Notes: a model not told the origin generated them from the sequence alone. A stretch of DNA of 48,202 nucleotides from Desulfocapsa sp. (GCA_022712975.1 JAFLJO010000034.1:1-48202); one strand, 5' to 3'; positions 9,665 through 18,222 are shown, counted from the stretch's first letter. Numbers and translations are program-made.

Positions 9665-9684
9665 GCAATCAAGCGGGGAGAATT

Positions 9685-10107
9685 TCAATTAGAAGGTAAA
9701 GGAGTCCTTGACTGATAATCAGTTTTTTCCAGAATTGTCTGAATGGCTCTGTTCGTTTTAGGAGAGAAAAGGATGGGAGCCGCAAGGTTCAAAGTTATTT
9801 TTTGATCTGGTGGTACTGTCACAACAGAAAGAATGTAACAGTCATCGTCGTCAGTGATGTTTAATGAATTTTTTTCAGATTCATCAGGTGCAACGAGGTA
9901 TTTGGGAAAAAAATTACTTGGATCAGTCAGAACAAATGCAATCTCAGGTTCGTCTATGCTTTGTATCCAAAAAAGAGGGCCCTCTTTTTTGTTTGGCATG
10001 ACTATGAATTCATGCAGGGTAGGGAAACCGATCAAACCTGCTGGAAAGTGAAGCAGGTTTGCAGGATCATATTCAACTTCGCCAAATCGCGTTTGTATGG
10101 TTTTCAT
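9685..10107 (-). CDS. fliW: Flagellar assembly factor FliW (CsrA antagonist)
   Basis: A 140-residue cytoplasmic protein of the FliW family, recognised by FGEVEYDPANLLHFPAGLIGFP, the WIQSIDEPEIAFVL stretch and the closing NLAAPILF with a late NR pair. In Bacillus and epsilonproteobacteria FliW binds either flagellin or CsrA: free flagellin releases CsrA, which then represses flagellin translation. Here the gene overlaps csrA by ATGA and is immediately upstream of fliC, the gene order expected for that homeostatic switch. The role here is inferred from the family and context. Confidence 0.95.
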   Translation of the reverse strand: MKTIQTRFGEVEYDPANLLHFPAGLIGFPTLHEFIVMPNKKEGPLFWIQSIDEPEIAFVLTDPSNFFPKYLVAPDESEKNSLNITDDDDCYILSVVTVPPDQKITLNLAAPILFSPKTNRAIQTILEKTDYQSRTPLPSN

Positions 10108-10346
10108 TTATCTTTCTTCTTAGTTGAAAGGTTTGTGCTAAGAGAATTAAGGGCATCCATATCCCATTGTGTTGCCATTCTATTTTCTTCAGTTATACGG
10201 TCATAGATTTCCTGACGGTAAATTTTTGTACTTTTGGGAGCGTCAATTCCAATACGGACACCGCCCCCTTTCATCTCAATAACTTTAATGGTTACATCAT
10301 CGCCAATGACAATTCCTTCACCGGCTTTTCTGGTAAGAACGAGCAT
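10104..10346 (-). CDS. csrA: Carbon storage regulator CsrA (translational regulator)
   Basis: An 80-residue RNA-binding protein. The frame extends 4 codons further upstream, but the ATG at 10346 gives the canonical MLVLTRKAGEGIVIGDD N-terminus and has GGAG 7 nt upstream. The central GGGVRIGIDAP and the IYRQEIYDRI helix are standard; the tail after that is longer than in E. coli, as in other FliW-controlled CsrA proteins. It binds GGA motifs in mRNA leaders and blocks translation. Its stop overlaps the fliW start. It likely regulates fliC, whose leader has GGA motifs. Confidence 0.96.
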   Translation of the reverse strand: MLVLTRKAGEGIVIGDDVTIKVIEMKGGGVRIGIDAPKSTKIYRQEIYDRITEENRMATQWDMDALNSLSTNLSTKKKDK

Positions 10347-10449
10347 ATTGTGCTCCAAGCAAAATAGTGCATAACAGTTAATAATATAAAATCAATTATT
10401 CAATGGTATGCTTAATGTTAGTGAATGTCAAATGATGATACTTCTATTT

Positions 10450-11514
10450 CTAGAAGTAATCAAGAATTGAGATTTGTGAGACTTTGGACGTAATGCTGAG
10501 GGCAGCTTGAAAAGCTGTTTCCTGTTGCATAATTGCATTAAATGTTTCTATGGCGTCCGCATCTTGGTATCGTGACAATACTTGCTGAAGATCAATCTTT
10601 ACATCTGCCTGATGAAACATGGCTACATCAACTCTGGATGCACGATTGCCGAGTTGACTACGTAATCGTCTACATTGATTTGCGGCAAGCTCAAGAGTAT
10701 CAACTTTCCCTTCGAGTTTGTCTCTAAGTGCGTCTGCCCCAGCTGTATTTCCAATTGCATCAAGTGCATTTGCGGCTTCTAAGTCAGCCATTCTAGTGCG
10801 CAGCACTTCTTCTGTTCTTTCGAGTAAACTAAAAATATCTATTCTGTTTTGCTCAGGGGGCACATTTGAAGGAGGCGGGCCCGTAGCAGGTGTAGTTGAG
10901 TCAGTCCAATGTGAGTTTGAGACCCCAAGAAACAAATCGTTTCCGGTAAGATTTGACTCAAGTTTCTCACCAGGAGTGATTTCAAGTTCAGTCGGGTTTG
11001 GGGTACCCATGTATAGGTACGCCCAAGTTGTGGAATCTGTCTCATCGTAGAGGGCAGGATCGTAAGCACCGTTTTGTTCAAATGGCTTTGTGTTTTCTGC
11101 ATACCCGGAAAAAATATATTTACCGTCAACCTTTGCGTTAGCTGAGTCAAGCAATCCTTGTTTCATTTGATTGACTTCGTCAGCAAAGGTTATCATGTCT
11201 TCGCTGGACATAGCACCATTGATGGAGTTAATGGCGATTTCCTTGACGCGCTGTAATATATTTTCTACATGCCCAAGATGACCATCTGTTGCCTGCATTT
11301 TATCAAGTGTGACACCCATGGTTTCCAGGTATCTATCGGTATGCATTAACTGGGTGCGAGTGGTGAGTACAGGACGAATAGCAGACGGATCATCGGAGGC
11401 TTTATTTAGCTTGATCCCTGTTGCACCTTGAATACGAAGCTCTTCCAGGTGGTTGTGAATACGAGTCAGATTAGACTGGAGCATGCGATACGTTGTACCT
11501 TCAGTGGTTTTCAT
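10450..11514 (-). CDS. flgL: Flagellar hook-associated protein 3 (hook-filament junction)
   Basis: A 354-residue secreted protein, second junction protein between hook and filament. The N-terminal region resembles flagellin (TYRMLQSNLTRIHNHLEELR, then KASDDPSAIRPVL), as does the C-terminal helix (ETFNAIMQQETAFQAALSI). GKYIFSGYAENTKPFE in the middle is a usual FlgL feature. It lies 22 nt downstream of flgK, and should belong to the late operon starting at 14215. A region of about 100 nt between it and csrA shows no terminator that I can support. Confidence 0.95.
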   Translation of the reverse strand: MKTTEGTTYRMLQSNLTRIHNHLEELRIQGATGIKLNKASDDPSAIRPVLTTRTQLMHTDRYLETMGVTLDKMQATDGHLGHVENILQRVKEIAINSINGAMSSEDMITFADEVNQMKQGLLDSANAKVDGKYIFSGYAENTKPFEQNGAYDPALYDETDSTTWAYLYMGTPNPTELEITPGEKLESNLTGNDLFLGVSNSHWTDSTTPATGPPPSNVPPEQNRIDIFSLLERTEEVLRTRMADLEAANALDAIGNTAGADALRDKLEGKVDTLELAANQCRRLRSQLGNRASRVDVAMFHQADVKIDLQQVLSRYQDADAIETFNAIMQQETAFQAALSITSKVSQISILDYF

Positions 11515-11536
11515 TGTATGTCTCCAGGAAAATCAT

Positions 11537-12958
11537 CTATCTTCTCAAGTTTATAAGTGATCCCATCATCTCATCAACGGTTGAGAGGAATTTGGCAGAT
11601 GATTCAAATCCGCGCTGAAATCGAATCAGGTTAATCATTTCTTCATCAAGTGATACACCGGAAAGTCCGTCACGAAGATTTTGCAATTGAATCATTGCAT
11701 CTTCAGCACCTCCAAGGGCGAGAAGGTTTTGACTGGACTCGATTCCTATTCGTGCGGTTAACTTTCCGTAATAGGCTCCAAAATTATCAGTTCCGTCAAT
11801 GAGGAAGTCTTCGCCAATATTTGAAATAAGCAGTGCATTTCGGTTATCACCTGGGGATACATTTGCTGAAACTTCAGCTGCTGCAACATGATTTGAATCG
11901 GTGATAAGAACCGACATATTACGGGCTGCACCTAGCCATGGATCAGGTGGTGCCGGTGGCGCAGGGCCAGGTGCAGGATGAACCGAGAAGAAATTGTGAT
12001 TCGTTGTTCCATCGAGTCCCGCACCTGTGTAATGAACATTATTTACAGCACCACTGATTTCGTAGGCCAGTTTGTCTAAATCGTCTTTTATTGAAGGAAT
12101 AAACTGGTCACGAATATGAACAAGTCCCTCAAATTCGCCGCCAAGATTATTAAGTCCTATGGGACGAGTTGTGCCGCCTGTCTGTAAAACAAGATCCAAC
12201 TCTGAACCATTTTTAACGCCCTTAATCTCCATTGCCATGTTACCCTGTACCAGAGGTAAACCACCGGGTAATTGCACAGCCATCATACCTTTGGAATCAT
12301 AATATGTTTGGGCGCCAAGTGAACTAGATAGCCCTTTGGCAAGCATATCACGACGGTCACGGGCACCGTTTGCGGTTTGCCCATGGATTTCAATGGTGAA
12401 TATACGTTCGTTTAGTTCTGCAATTTCTGTGATTTGTGAATTGACACCATTAATTTTGGAAATAAGAGAGTCGTTGATATTGTTTTCAACTTTGTTGAGA
12501 TCGTTTACGGTGAGGTTGAATTTCTTTGCAAGCAACTCTCCCCGTTGGATAACAATATCTCGTTCAACAAGACCTGATGGATTGGCAGACAGTTCCTGCC
12601 AGGAGTCAAAAAACCGGTTGATGTCAGTGGATATGTTTTCCTCACTAATGTTGAAAATACGTTCGAGTTCGGCTAATGCTCTGGTTTGTCCTTCCTGCAA
12701 TCCAAATTCGATTGATTTTTCCTGGAGCATGTTTGTGACAAAGACATCATGATCACGGCTGACATTGGAAACAACAACACCCTGACCAATGAAAAAATTA
12801 CCAAAATTCATGGAAGGGTAGGGGGTGAGCACTGCCCCCTGGCGTGAGTATCCTTCAGTGTTTACATTGGAAATATTATTTCCAATGATTTCAATGGATT
12901 TTTGATTCACGCTTAATGCAGTTTTACCGGCGTTCAACGCTGAGAATAAGCCTGCCAT
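11537..12958 (-). CDS. flgK: Flagellar hook-associated protein 1
   Basis: A 473-residue secreted junction protein. The frame extends upstream to 13000, but the ATG at 12958 starts the canonical MAGLFSALNAGKTAL N-terminus and has AGGT close upstream. The rod/hook-type motif NNISNVNTEGYSRQ lies at about residues 25-40 and the C-terminal motif ends EEMINLIRFQRGFESSAKFLSTVDEMM. A proline/glycine-rich insertion near residues 330-350 (PAPGPAPPAPPDP) is unusual and probably surface-exposed in the variable domain. It begins directly after the flgN stop. Confidence 0.96.
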   Translation of the reverse strand: MAGLFSALNAGKTALSVNQKSIEIIGNNISNVNTEGYSRQGAVLTPYPSMNFGNFFIGQGVVVSNVSRDHDVFVTNMLQEKSIEFGLQEGQTRALAELERIFNISEENISTDINRFFDSWQELSANPSGLVERDIVIQRGELLAKKFNLTVNDLNKVENNINDSLISKINGVNSQITEIAELNERIFTIEIHGQTANGARDRRDMLAKGLSSSLGAQTYYDSKGMMAVQLPGGLPLVQGNMAMEIKGVKNGSELDLVLQTGGTTRPIGLNNLGGEFEGLVHIRDQFIPSIKDDLDKLAYEISGAVNNVHYTGAGLDGTTNHNFFSVHPAPGPAPPAPPDPWLGAARNMSVLITDSNHVAAAEVSANVSPGDNRNALLISNIGEDFLIDGTDNFGAYYGKLTARIGIESSQNLLALGGAEDAMIQLQNLRDGLSGVSLDEEMINLIRFQRGFESSAKFLSTVDEMMGSLINLRR

Positions 12959-12959
12959 T

Positions 12960-13313
12960 TTACACCTGCCCTGAAAGAAGTCTACCGTTGATTTTTGCAC
13001 TCACCATTGCTGCATCTGCTGAGTAAGAGGATGCAACGGTTCGTTTACCAAAGAATTCCATAGTCTCTCTTATCCAGCCGAGGGTGGCTTTAAAAAGATA
13101 TGCGTTACGTCTGTTTTCATGACGAATAATACCTGCAATTTCTTTGTCTTCTTCATCTAAAACATTTACATGTGCCAGAACTTGAATGAGCTCTTCTTTC
13201 TCCTGCATTGCAACAGCAAGTGATTCCATATCAAGAACTTTTGTGAATTCCCGTTCTTCAAGGATAACGTCACGAAGACGAATAAGATACTCGTGTGTCG
13301 TTCCGGCAAGCAT
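12960..13313 (-). CDS. flgN: FlgN-type flagellar export chaperone
   Basis: A 117-residue, predicted all-helical small protein between flgM and flgK, the standard site of FlgN, the cytoplasmic chaperone that delivers FlgK and FlgL to the export gate. The N-terminal helix pattern (EYLIRLRDVILEEREFTKVLD, then EKEELIQVLAHVN) suits the family, whose sequence is weakly conserved. It starts 2 nt after the flgM stop and ends 1 nt before the flgK start, indicating translational coupling. Assignment is from size, helix pattern and position. Confidence 0.85.
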   Translation of the reverse strand: MLAGTTHEYLIRLRDVILEEREFTKVLDMESLAVAMQEKEELIQVLAHVNVLDEEDKEIAGIIRHENRRNAYLFKATLGWIRETMEFFGKRTVASSYSADAAMVSAKINGRLLSGQV

Positions 13314-13315
13314 GA

Positions 13316-13603
13316 TTATTTTGCCTCCATCAGGAACTGCAGAAGACTTGACGCAACTTTGTTCAGATCAGGCTCGTAGGAGCCTTTGGCAACTTGTTCT
13401 TTCAGCTCTGCCACGCGTTCTGCACGTACACTGTTTTCATCAGTTCCTGCCTGTGCTTTATTCACATCCTGAAGGACTGATGAAAATTGAACATGATCAC
13501 TTTCTCGGATAGAGTCTGTTTTGGAGTTAGTTTGGGCTTTTTCGGTTTTGTTGATGTTTCCTATTTGTCCAAGGCCGCCGACTCCTCTAAATTCAACACT
13601 CAT
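13316..13603 (-). CDS. flgM: Anti-sigma-28 factor FlgM
   Basis: A 95-residue protein that binds FliA until the hook-basal body is complete and is then exported through it. The C-terminal half has the family pattern: DHVQFSSVLQDV, then RAERVAELKEQVAKGSYEPD and VASSLLQFLM. The N-terminal half is polar and probably disordered, as usual. A GGGGAAC site precedes the ATG. It sits in the same operon as flgN, flgK and flgL, behind a candidate sigma-28 promoter, so FliA would drive its own inhibitor. Confidence 0.93.
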   Translation of the reverse strand: MSVEFRGVGGLGQIGNINKTEKAQTNSKTDSIRESDHVQFSSVLQDVNKAQAGTDENSVRAERVAELKEQVAKGSYEPDLNKVASSLLQFLMEAK

Positions 13604-13624
13604 TTTGTTCCCCTGTCTATCTGA

Positions 13625-14215
13625 TTACGATACCTGCTGAGCGCTGTTACTTTCAGCCCAGGTATCAAGTTTGTTCATTACTGCATCGTAGGTGTCGTAG
13701 GAAATATCAGGCAGCCAACCGCCAAAAGCTTCGAGTGCCTCGTTAAATCCTTTTTCGACTCCTTCTTTGATTGCATCCAGGCGAGAATGGTCGCCTCCTG
13801 CAATACCCATGGCAAAATCTACTATACGATCAGAGGTTTGATCAACTCCAAAATAGCCGTCATCCTTAATAAGCTCTGTTGCTTCTTCAGGAGTGATTGA
13901 GCTAATATCAATTTTCTGATCACCATTTACATGTGCTATCTTGAAATCAATACCCTGTTCTTTGAGCATGCTTGTAACCAGACCACGGAGTAAACTGTAT
14001 TGATCCTGCTCATCTCCGGTTTGGATGGTGAGTGAGCTGGAATAGGTCATTGTTGATTCCTCGTGATAACTGATTAATACAGAGTCTTGCATCTGTGGAG
14101 TGGAGACTTCTGTTTTTGCAGATTTTTTTTCTGCCAGGCGATCCAGATTCTGATTGTTGTGTTGCCGTAGTGCGTGTGGATTCTGATGTGCCTGGCTGCT
14201 GATAGTGTTTGCCAT
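13625..14215 (-). CDS. Unrecognised protein heading the flgM-flgN-flgK-flgL operon (possibly DUF5610-like)
   Basis: A 196-residue protein without signal peptide or membrane segment. The frame extends to 14272, but the ATG at 14215 has a perfect AAGGAGG 7 nt upstream and is the clear start. The first 80 residues are Gln/Asn/Ser-rich and look disordered; the rest is compact and helical with RIVDFAMGIAGGD, then a GVEKGFNEALEAFGG helix and a closing SYDTYDAVMNKLDTW helix. From memory, this C-terminal pattern resembles DUF5610-type domains, but I cannot verify that. It lies 78 nt after a good sigma-28 promoter match and 21 nt before flgM, so it should be a late flagellar gene: a secreted, cap- or chaperone-related factor is possible, but its function is unknown. 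Confidence 0.8.
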   Translation of the reverse strand: MANTISSQAHQNPHALRQHNNQNLDRLAEKKSAKTEVSTPQMQDSVLISYHEESTMTYSSSLTIQTGDEQDQYSLLRGLVTSMLKEQGIDFKIAHVNGDQKIDISSITPEEATELIKDDGYFGVDQTSDRIVDFAMGIAGGDHSRLDAIKEGVEKGFNEALEAFGGWLPDISYDTYDAVMNKLDTWAESNSAQQVS

Positions 14216-14292
14216 TGTTTCCGCCTCCTTGCGTGATTTACCCGCATCCTTGCAGGCAGTACAAAAGTACATTTAATTTTCTCTTGTACACT

Positions 14293-14320
14293 TTATCGGT
14301 TAGTCGGAGGAGGAAGTTTA
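14293..14320 (-). promoter_or_regulatory. Sigma-28 (FliA) promoter for the flgM operon
   Basis: On the minus strand TAAACTTC, 12 nt, ACCGATAA. The -10 matches the GCCGATAA consensus at 7 of 8 bases and the -35 matches TAAAGTTT at 6 of 8. It lies 10 nt after the flgJ stop, which suits the switch from early (rod and ring) to late genes here. It is the best sigma-28 match I found in the window. Confidence 0.68.
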
Positions 14321-14329
14321 GGAGTTTTA

Positions 14330-14653
14330 TCAGTTTTTATCGAGGGAATGCTGTCTTTTGAGTTGTTCAAACATGGCTTTACCGATGCCCATCCCATCAC
14401 CTGCGGCTGTGAGTTTTGCCATCTCCATATCAAGCATTTCCTGATACAGAGTATTGGCCATATCTTTTTTAAATAAGCCGGAATCAGGAACAGTCTTTCG
14501 CATGGTTTTATACATTTCATTTATATAAATAGATTCAAAGTCACGACAGGAACTACGCAAGGAGCGCAGTTTTTGTTCTTTGGGATCAGTGGCATCATTT
14601 TTAATGCTATTGGCAGTGGGGATCGCTCTGGGATCAATTGATGAAATATTCAT
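14330..14653 (-). CDS. flgJ: Rod-binding protein FlgJ, short form
   Basis: A 107-residue protein corresponding to the N-terminal rod-capping half of FlgJ only. The FESIYINEMYKTMRKTVP and ANTLYQEMLDMEMAKLTA motifs are typical, and GMGIGKAMFEQL closes it. The C-terminal muramidase domain of enterobacterial FlgJ is absent, as in many non-gamma bacteria, so a separate peptidoglycan hydrolase must open the wall for the rod; none is encoded in the window. It follows flgI by 9 nt. Confidence 0.93.
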   Translation of the reverse strand: MNISSIDPRAIPTANSIKNDATDPKEQKLRSLRSSCRDFESIYINEMYKTMRKTVPDSGLFKKDMANTLYQEMLDMEMAKLTAAGDGMGIGKAMFEQLKRQHSLDKN

Positions 14654-14662
14654 TATGTTACC

Positions 14663-15781
14663 CTATAAAACAATAAGTTCTCCGTGCATTGCGCCTGCCA
14701 CTTTAATTGCCTGGAAAATTGCAATCAAATCTCTTGGAGTTGCGCCAATGGCATTCAGAGCATTAGCGACTTCACCAATGGACACACCTTTTTCTACAAC
14801 CATTAATGCCCCATCATCTTCGATAATATCAATCTGTGTGGTTGGTGCTGCAACTGTTTGACCAAGTGCTAAAGGATTGGGTTGTGTAACATCTACAGAT
14901 TCTGTGATGATTAGGGAAAGGTTACCATGGGAGACTGCAACGGTGGAGAGCCGCACATTCTGGCCCATTACAATTGTGCCGGTACGCTCATTAACGACAA
15001 CTTTGGCAGTGGAGTCAGTATCAATTCGCATGCCTTCAATGGATGCCACAAATTGAACTTTCTTTTCCAGGTGCAGTTCAGGAATAATGACTTTAACGGT
15101 TGTCGAATCAATTGGAAAAGCAGTGCCATATCCATATTTTTCATTGATCGTATCACTCATGTTATTTGCAGTGGTAAAATCAGCACTGCGCAGGCTGTAT
15201 TCCAGGGTACCATCTGCTGCAAATGTTCCAGGTGAATTTCTCTCAATTATAGCACCACTTGTGATCCTGCCAACTGTGGGGTGATTTTTCTGGGCTTTAG
15301 CCGCCTTACCACCAAAAGAAAAAGCACCAATGGTCAACGGGCCCTGTGATACTGCATACACTTTTCCATCGGGGCCCTTTAAAGGTGTCATGAGAAGATT
15401 ACCACCGGCAAGACTGCTGGCATCTCCAATGGAAGCAACCTGAACATCAATTGTAGAACCGGGTTTCCCAAAAGGTGGTAATGCTGCAGTCACCATAACG
15501 GCTGCAACATTTTTTACATTGATCTTGTCGAATTCTTTAGGGTTCACTGTTATTCCCTGCCGAACCAGCATATTGTAGAGTGCCTGTTTGGTGAAAAGAA
15601 CCTTTTTAAGGTCATCGCCAGTACCGGCAAGCCCAGTCACCAATCCATATCCAATAAGTTGATTGTTTCTTACGCCGCGCAGTTCGGCAATATCTTTAAT
15701 GCGTGCTCCAAGGCAAGATGAACAGAATACAAAGAGGATGAGTATTGATGAAGTGAAAAGTGTTGTAAGGTTCTTTTTCAT
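14663..15781 (-). CDS. flgI: Flagellar P-ring protein FlgI
   Basis: A 372-residue periplasmic ring protein. The upstream-extended frame (to 15889) overlaps flgH; the ATG at 15781 gives a proper signal peptide (MKKNL then a hydrophobic core ending CSSCLGA) followed by RIKDIAELRGVRNNQLIGYGLV, the usual mature N-terminus. GLAGTGDD, the RTGTIVMGQNVRLSTVAVSHG stretch and a closing DLIAIFQAIKVAGAMHGELIVL are typical. Its P-ring assembly needs FlgA, encoded two genes upstream. Confidence 0.97.
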   Translation of the reverse strand: MKKNLTTLFTSSILILFVFCSSCLGARIKDIAELRGVRNNQLIGYGLVTGLAGTGDDLKKVLFTKQALYNMLVRQGITVNPKEFDKINVKNVAAVMVTAALPPFGKPGSTIDVQVASIGDASSLAGGNLLMTPLKGPDGKVYAVSQGPLTIGAFSFGGKAAKAQKNHPTVGRITSGAIIERNSPGTFAADGTLEYSLRSADFTTANNMSDTINEKYGYGTAFPIDSTTVKVIIPELHLEKKVQFVASIEGMRIDTDSTAKVVVNERTGTIVMGQNVRLSTVAVSHGNLSLIITESVDVTQPNPLALGQTVAAPTTQIDIIEDDGALMVVEKGVSIGEVANALNAIGATPRDLIAIFQAIKVAGAMHGELIVL

Positions 15782-15794
15782 TGAAATTCTCTCT

Positions 15795-16481
15795 TTATAA
15801 AGGCCATACATTGTCAAGCGTGCGCATAAGCCAGCCAGGTTTTTGTTTGTCACTGATGGCACCTTTACCGGTGTATGAGATTTTGGCATTTAATACATGC
15901 TTTGAGTCCACTGTATTGTTTGCCATGATATCAACGGGTCGGATGATTCCTGTCATGTAAATAATTTGTGTTTCATTGTTCACCCGTACTTCTTTTCCAC
16001 CTCTTATCTTCAAGTTTCCATTGGGGTAAACATCTATAACCTGGGCAGTTAGGGAAGCGATTAAATCTTCTTTTCTCACCGTTGTACCTGCACCTGCAAA
16101 CGTGTTGGAAAAATTTGCCTGAACAAGGTTTGTCATATCAATGTTTGGATTATTGGCAAGCCAAGCGGACTTCTCAAGGCCAAAAAGAGAAGGAATTCCA
16201 GCGCTCATACCAGATGAACGGTCGGTGGATGTTGTTGCTAATTTACTGGCACTGGCTTTTTCAGAAATTGTTATAGTAACGACATCTCCAATGGTTCTTG
16301 CCTTGTGATCGGCATACAGTGAATGCTGTTCACCCGGCCAGAGAGATCCATCGGTTCTTTCTGACTGCCGCTGGATTTGGATTTCTTCAAGGGGTTCAGG
16401 GAAATCAACAACGTCATCATTTCGGGCGGAACAGGAACTCAGGAAAACACCTATGAAAAATAACAAATATATATTTTTCAT
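15795..16481 (-). CDS. flgH: Flagellar L-ring lipoprotein FlgH
   Basis: A 228-residue outer membrane lipoprotein forming the L ring. The ATG at 16481 (not the extended start at 16559, which lies inside flgA) follows a GGAGGT site and gives a short signal peptide with lipobox FLSSC (cysteine 17). GSLWPGEQHSLYADHKART, then IGDVVTITISE and a GNLKIRGGKEVRVNNE stretch are family motifs. It starts 1 nt after the flgA stop. An L ring implies a Gram-negative outer membrane. Confidence 0.96.
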   Translation of the reverse strand: MKNIYLLFFIGVFLSSCSARNDDVVDFPEPLEEIQIQRQSERTDGSLWPGEQHSLYADHKARTIGDVVTITISEKASASKLATTSTDRSSGMSAGIPSLFGLEKSAWLANNPNIDMTNLVQANFSNTFAGAGTTVRKEDLIASLTAQVIDVYPNGNLKIRGGKEVRVNNETQIIYMTGIIRPVDIMANNTVDSKHVLNAKISYTGKGAISDKQKPGWLMRTLDNVWPL

Positions 16482-16482
16482 G

Positions 16483-17433
16483 TCAGATCTGCACCTCCAC
16501 AATACCAGGTGATAAAACTTTGCCATAAATCGTTTTTTGGGAACCTGTGTTAATGACACGGATAATTTGATCCTGCTTGCCGTTCATGGATGCAATCCCT
16601 TTGGCACTGAGTTGCAGGCCATTGTTGTTGAAAAGTATTTTGACCAGTTGTCCTTTTCGGATAACGGGTGGAAATTCTATTGAACTCATATCAAGAACAG
16701 CGCCTGCACGAAGTGATCTGGTGAGTTTTTTTCCAAGCACTTCTCTTAGATTCGTAGAGGGGTTACGAAGTTTTCCAAGATCTTTCGTCTGTAACTGAAC
16801 CATGTTCGGGTGCAGGATTGATCCCCGGTTAACATTTTGAGTAAGTATTGCAACGGGAGCCATCGCCTTGAGTTTACCGCGAATAGAAATGTTTTTTACG
16901 ATTTTCCCGTCAACTTTATAAATAAGTGTAAATCTGCGGCTTCCAATAACATTTGGATTAGCCGGTATAACATCTATTGCGAGTTCACCAGTCGGGAGCA
17001 TAAAGGGGAGTGGAAGTTCGCGCGGTACAAAGCTGAAATCTGCACTGGGGAGCTCATCTTTTTTTTGAAGAAGATACTCTGTAATAACAGCTTCAATTTC
17101 CTGTGGACCAATGGGAATTCCCAGGCGAGTAACAAGAATGGACGAAGCACCTTCCCATGTAACATCCGTGTTTTCGGGGATCTGCCTGAGGAGTTTGTCT
17201 TTGATACTCTTTTTGGTAACGGTTATATTTGCTCCAGCTTTTGGTGCAAATGCAATGTGTTTGCTTGCCAGAGCTTTAGCAAGTGCCGAATCTTCACCAA
17301 ACGCTGCTACATCAGCAAGAGTTATATGAGACGCAGTAACCTCTGCTTCTTTGGTAAAGGTTACTGTGAGAGCAAAACAAGAGCCTTGGAGGAAATGAGA
17401 TACAAATAGTAGCGAGAGAAGAAACCTAAGCAT
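16483..17433 (-). CDS. flgA: P-ring assembly protein FlgA
   Basis: A 316-residue periplasmic chaperone for P-ring formation. It starts with a signal peptide (LRFLLSLLFVSHFLQGSCFA). The C-terminal half is the SAF domain typical of FlgA: LTQNVNRGSILHPNMVQLQ, then GKKLTRSLRAGAVLDMSSIE and VKILFNNNGLQLSAKGIA. It is longer than the enterobacterial protein because of an extra N-terminal domain (about residues 25-180), common outside the gammaproteobacteria. It begins 3 nt after the flgG stop. Confidence 0.93.
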   Translation of the reverse strand: MLRFLLSLLFVSHFLQGSCFALTVTFTKEAEVTASHITLADVAAFGEDSALAKALASKHIAFAPKAGANITVTKKSIKDKLLRQIPENTDVTWEGASSILVTRLGIPIGPQEIEAVITEYLLQKKDELPSADFSFVPRELPLPFMLPTGELAIDVIPANPNVIGSRRFTLIYKVDGKIVKNISIRGKLKAMAPVAILTQNVNRGSILHPNMVQLQTKDLGKLRNPSTNLREVLGKKLTRSLRAGAVLDMSSIEFPPVIRKGQLVKILFNNNGLQLSAKGIASMNGKQDQIIRVINTGSQKTIYGKVLSPGIVEVQI

Positions 17434-17436
17434 ACG

Positions 17437-18222
17437 TTACACCATATTGTTTGTGGTTTGCATCATTTCATCTGACGTCTGAATAGCCTTTGAGTTTATT
17501 TCATAGGCACGCTGGGTGGTGATCATTGTAGCCATCTCTTCAACAATATTGACATTTGATCCTTCAAGGAAGTTCTGTAGTAAAAGCCCGTAGCCATCAT
17601 CGCCAGGGGTGCCTGCCTGGGGTGTTCCGGATGCATCGGTATCCCTGAAAAGATTTTGTCCAATGGCAGACAGGCCGCCATTGTTTGTGAACGTGACTGT
17701 TTCAATGTTCCCAATCTCTGTGCTTGTAGTGTCATCGCCAATTATTGCACTGACAACACCTGTTTTACTGACCGTAATTTGTCTGGAGCCATCGGGGATG
17801 GTAATTCCGGGTGTGATGGGGTGTCCCTCGGATGTGGTTATTCTGCCATCTCCATCCCGTTTAAAAGCTCCTGCACGGGTATAAGCTGTTTCACCGTTTG
17901 GCAGATCAACCTGATAAAAACCAGAACCTTCTATGGCTACATCAAGTTCGTTGCCAGTCGGGATAAGATCACCCTGCGTAAAAAGTTTTTGTACAGCAGC
18001 CGGGCGAACTCCCAAGCCAATCTGGATTCCTGTTGGAGATACGGTGTCAGCAGAAGACTGAGAACCCGGAACCCGCATAACCTGGTACATGAGATCCTGA
18101 AAATCAGCGCGACTCTTTTTAAAGCCGGGGGTTGAAACATTGGCAAGATTGTTCGCAATGACATCAAGATTTAACTGTTGTGCGTTCATACCGGTGGTGC
18201 CAGTCCAAAGTGATCGTATCAT
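17437..18222 (-). CDS. flgG: Flagellar distal rod protein FlgG
   Basis: A 261-residue rod protein exported without a cleaved signal. The N-terminal rod motif is clear (SLWTGTTGMNAQQLNLDVIANNLANVSTPGFKKSR, spanning about residues 4-38), as is the C-terminal SNVNIVEEMATMITTQRAYEINSKAIQ. The length is exactly that of typical FlgG. It forms the distal rod inside the P and L rings, whose genes follow. The 169-nt gap to flgF holds a heptanucleotide repeat array. Confidence 0.97.
   Translation of the reverse strand: MIRSLWTGTTGMNAQQLNLDVIANNLANVSTPGFKKSRADFQDLMYQVMRVPGSQSSADTVSPTGIQIGLGVRPAAVQKLFTQGDLIPTGNELDVAIEGSGFYQVDLPNGETAYTRAGAFKRDGDGRITTSEGHPITPGITIPDGSRQITVSKTGVVSAIIGDDTTSTEIGNIETVTFTNNGGLSAIGQNLFRDTDASGTPQAGTPGDDGYGLLLQNFLEGSNVNIVEEMATMITTQRAYEINSKAIQTSDEMMQTTNNMV

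Noticed and set aside
10440..10457. ACTTCTATTTCTAGAAGT inverted repeat at the flgL end
   Set aside because: Arms are only six bases, it reaches into the flgL stop region, and no T tract follows.
11999..12045. Pro/Gly/Ala-rich insertion of flgK as a frameshift
   Set aside because: The frame stays open with intact conserved ends; it is a variable-domain insertion.
16837..17409. A 190-codon plus-strand frame opposite flgA
   Set aside because: The Cys/Asn-rich translation has no plausible domain, and flgA on the other strand is well supported.
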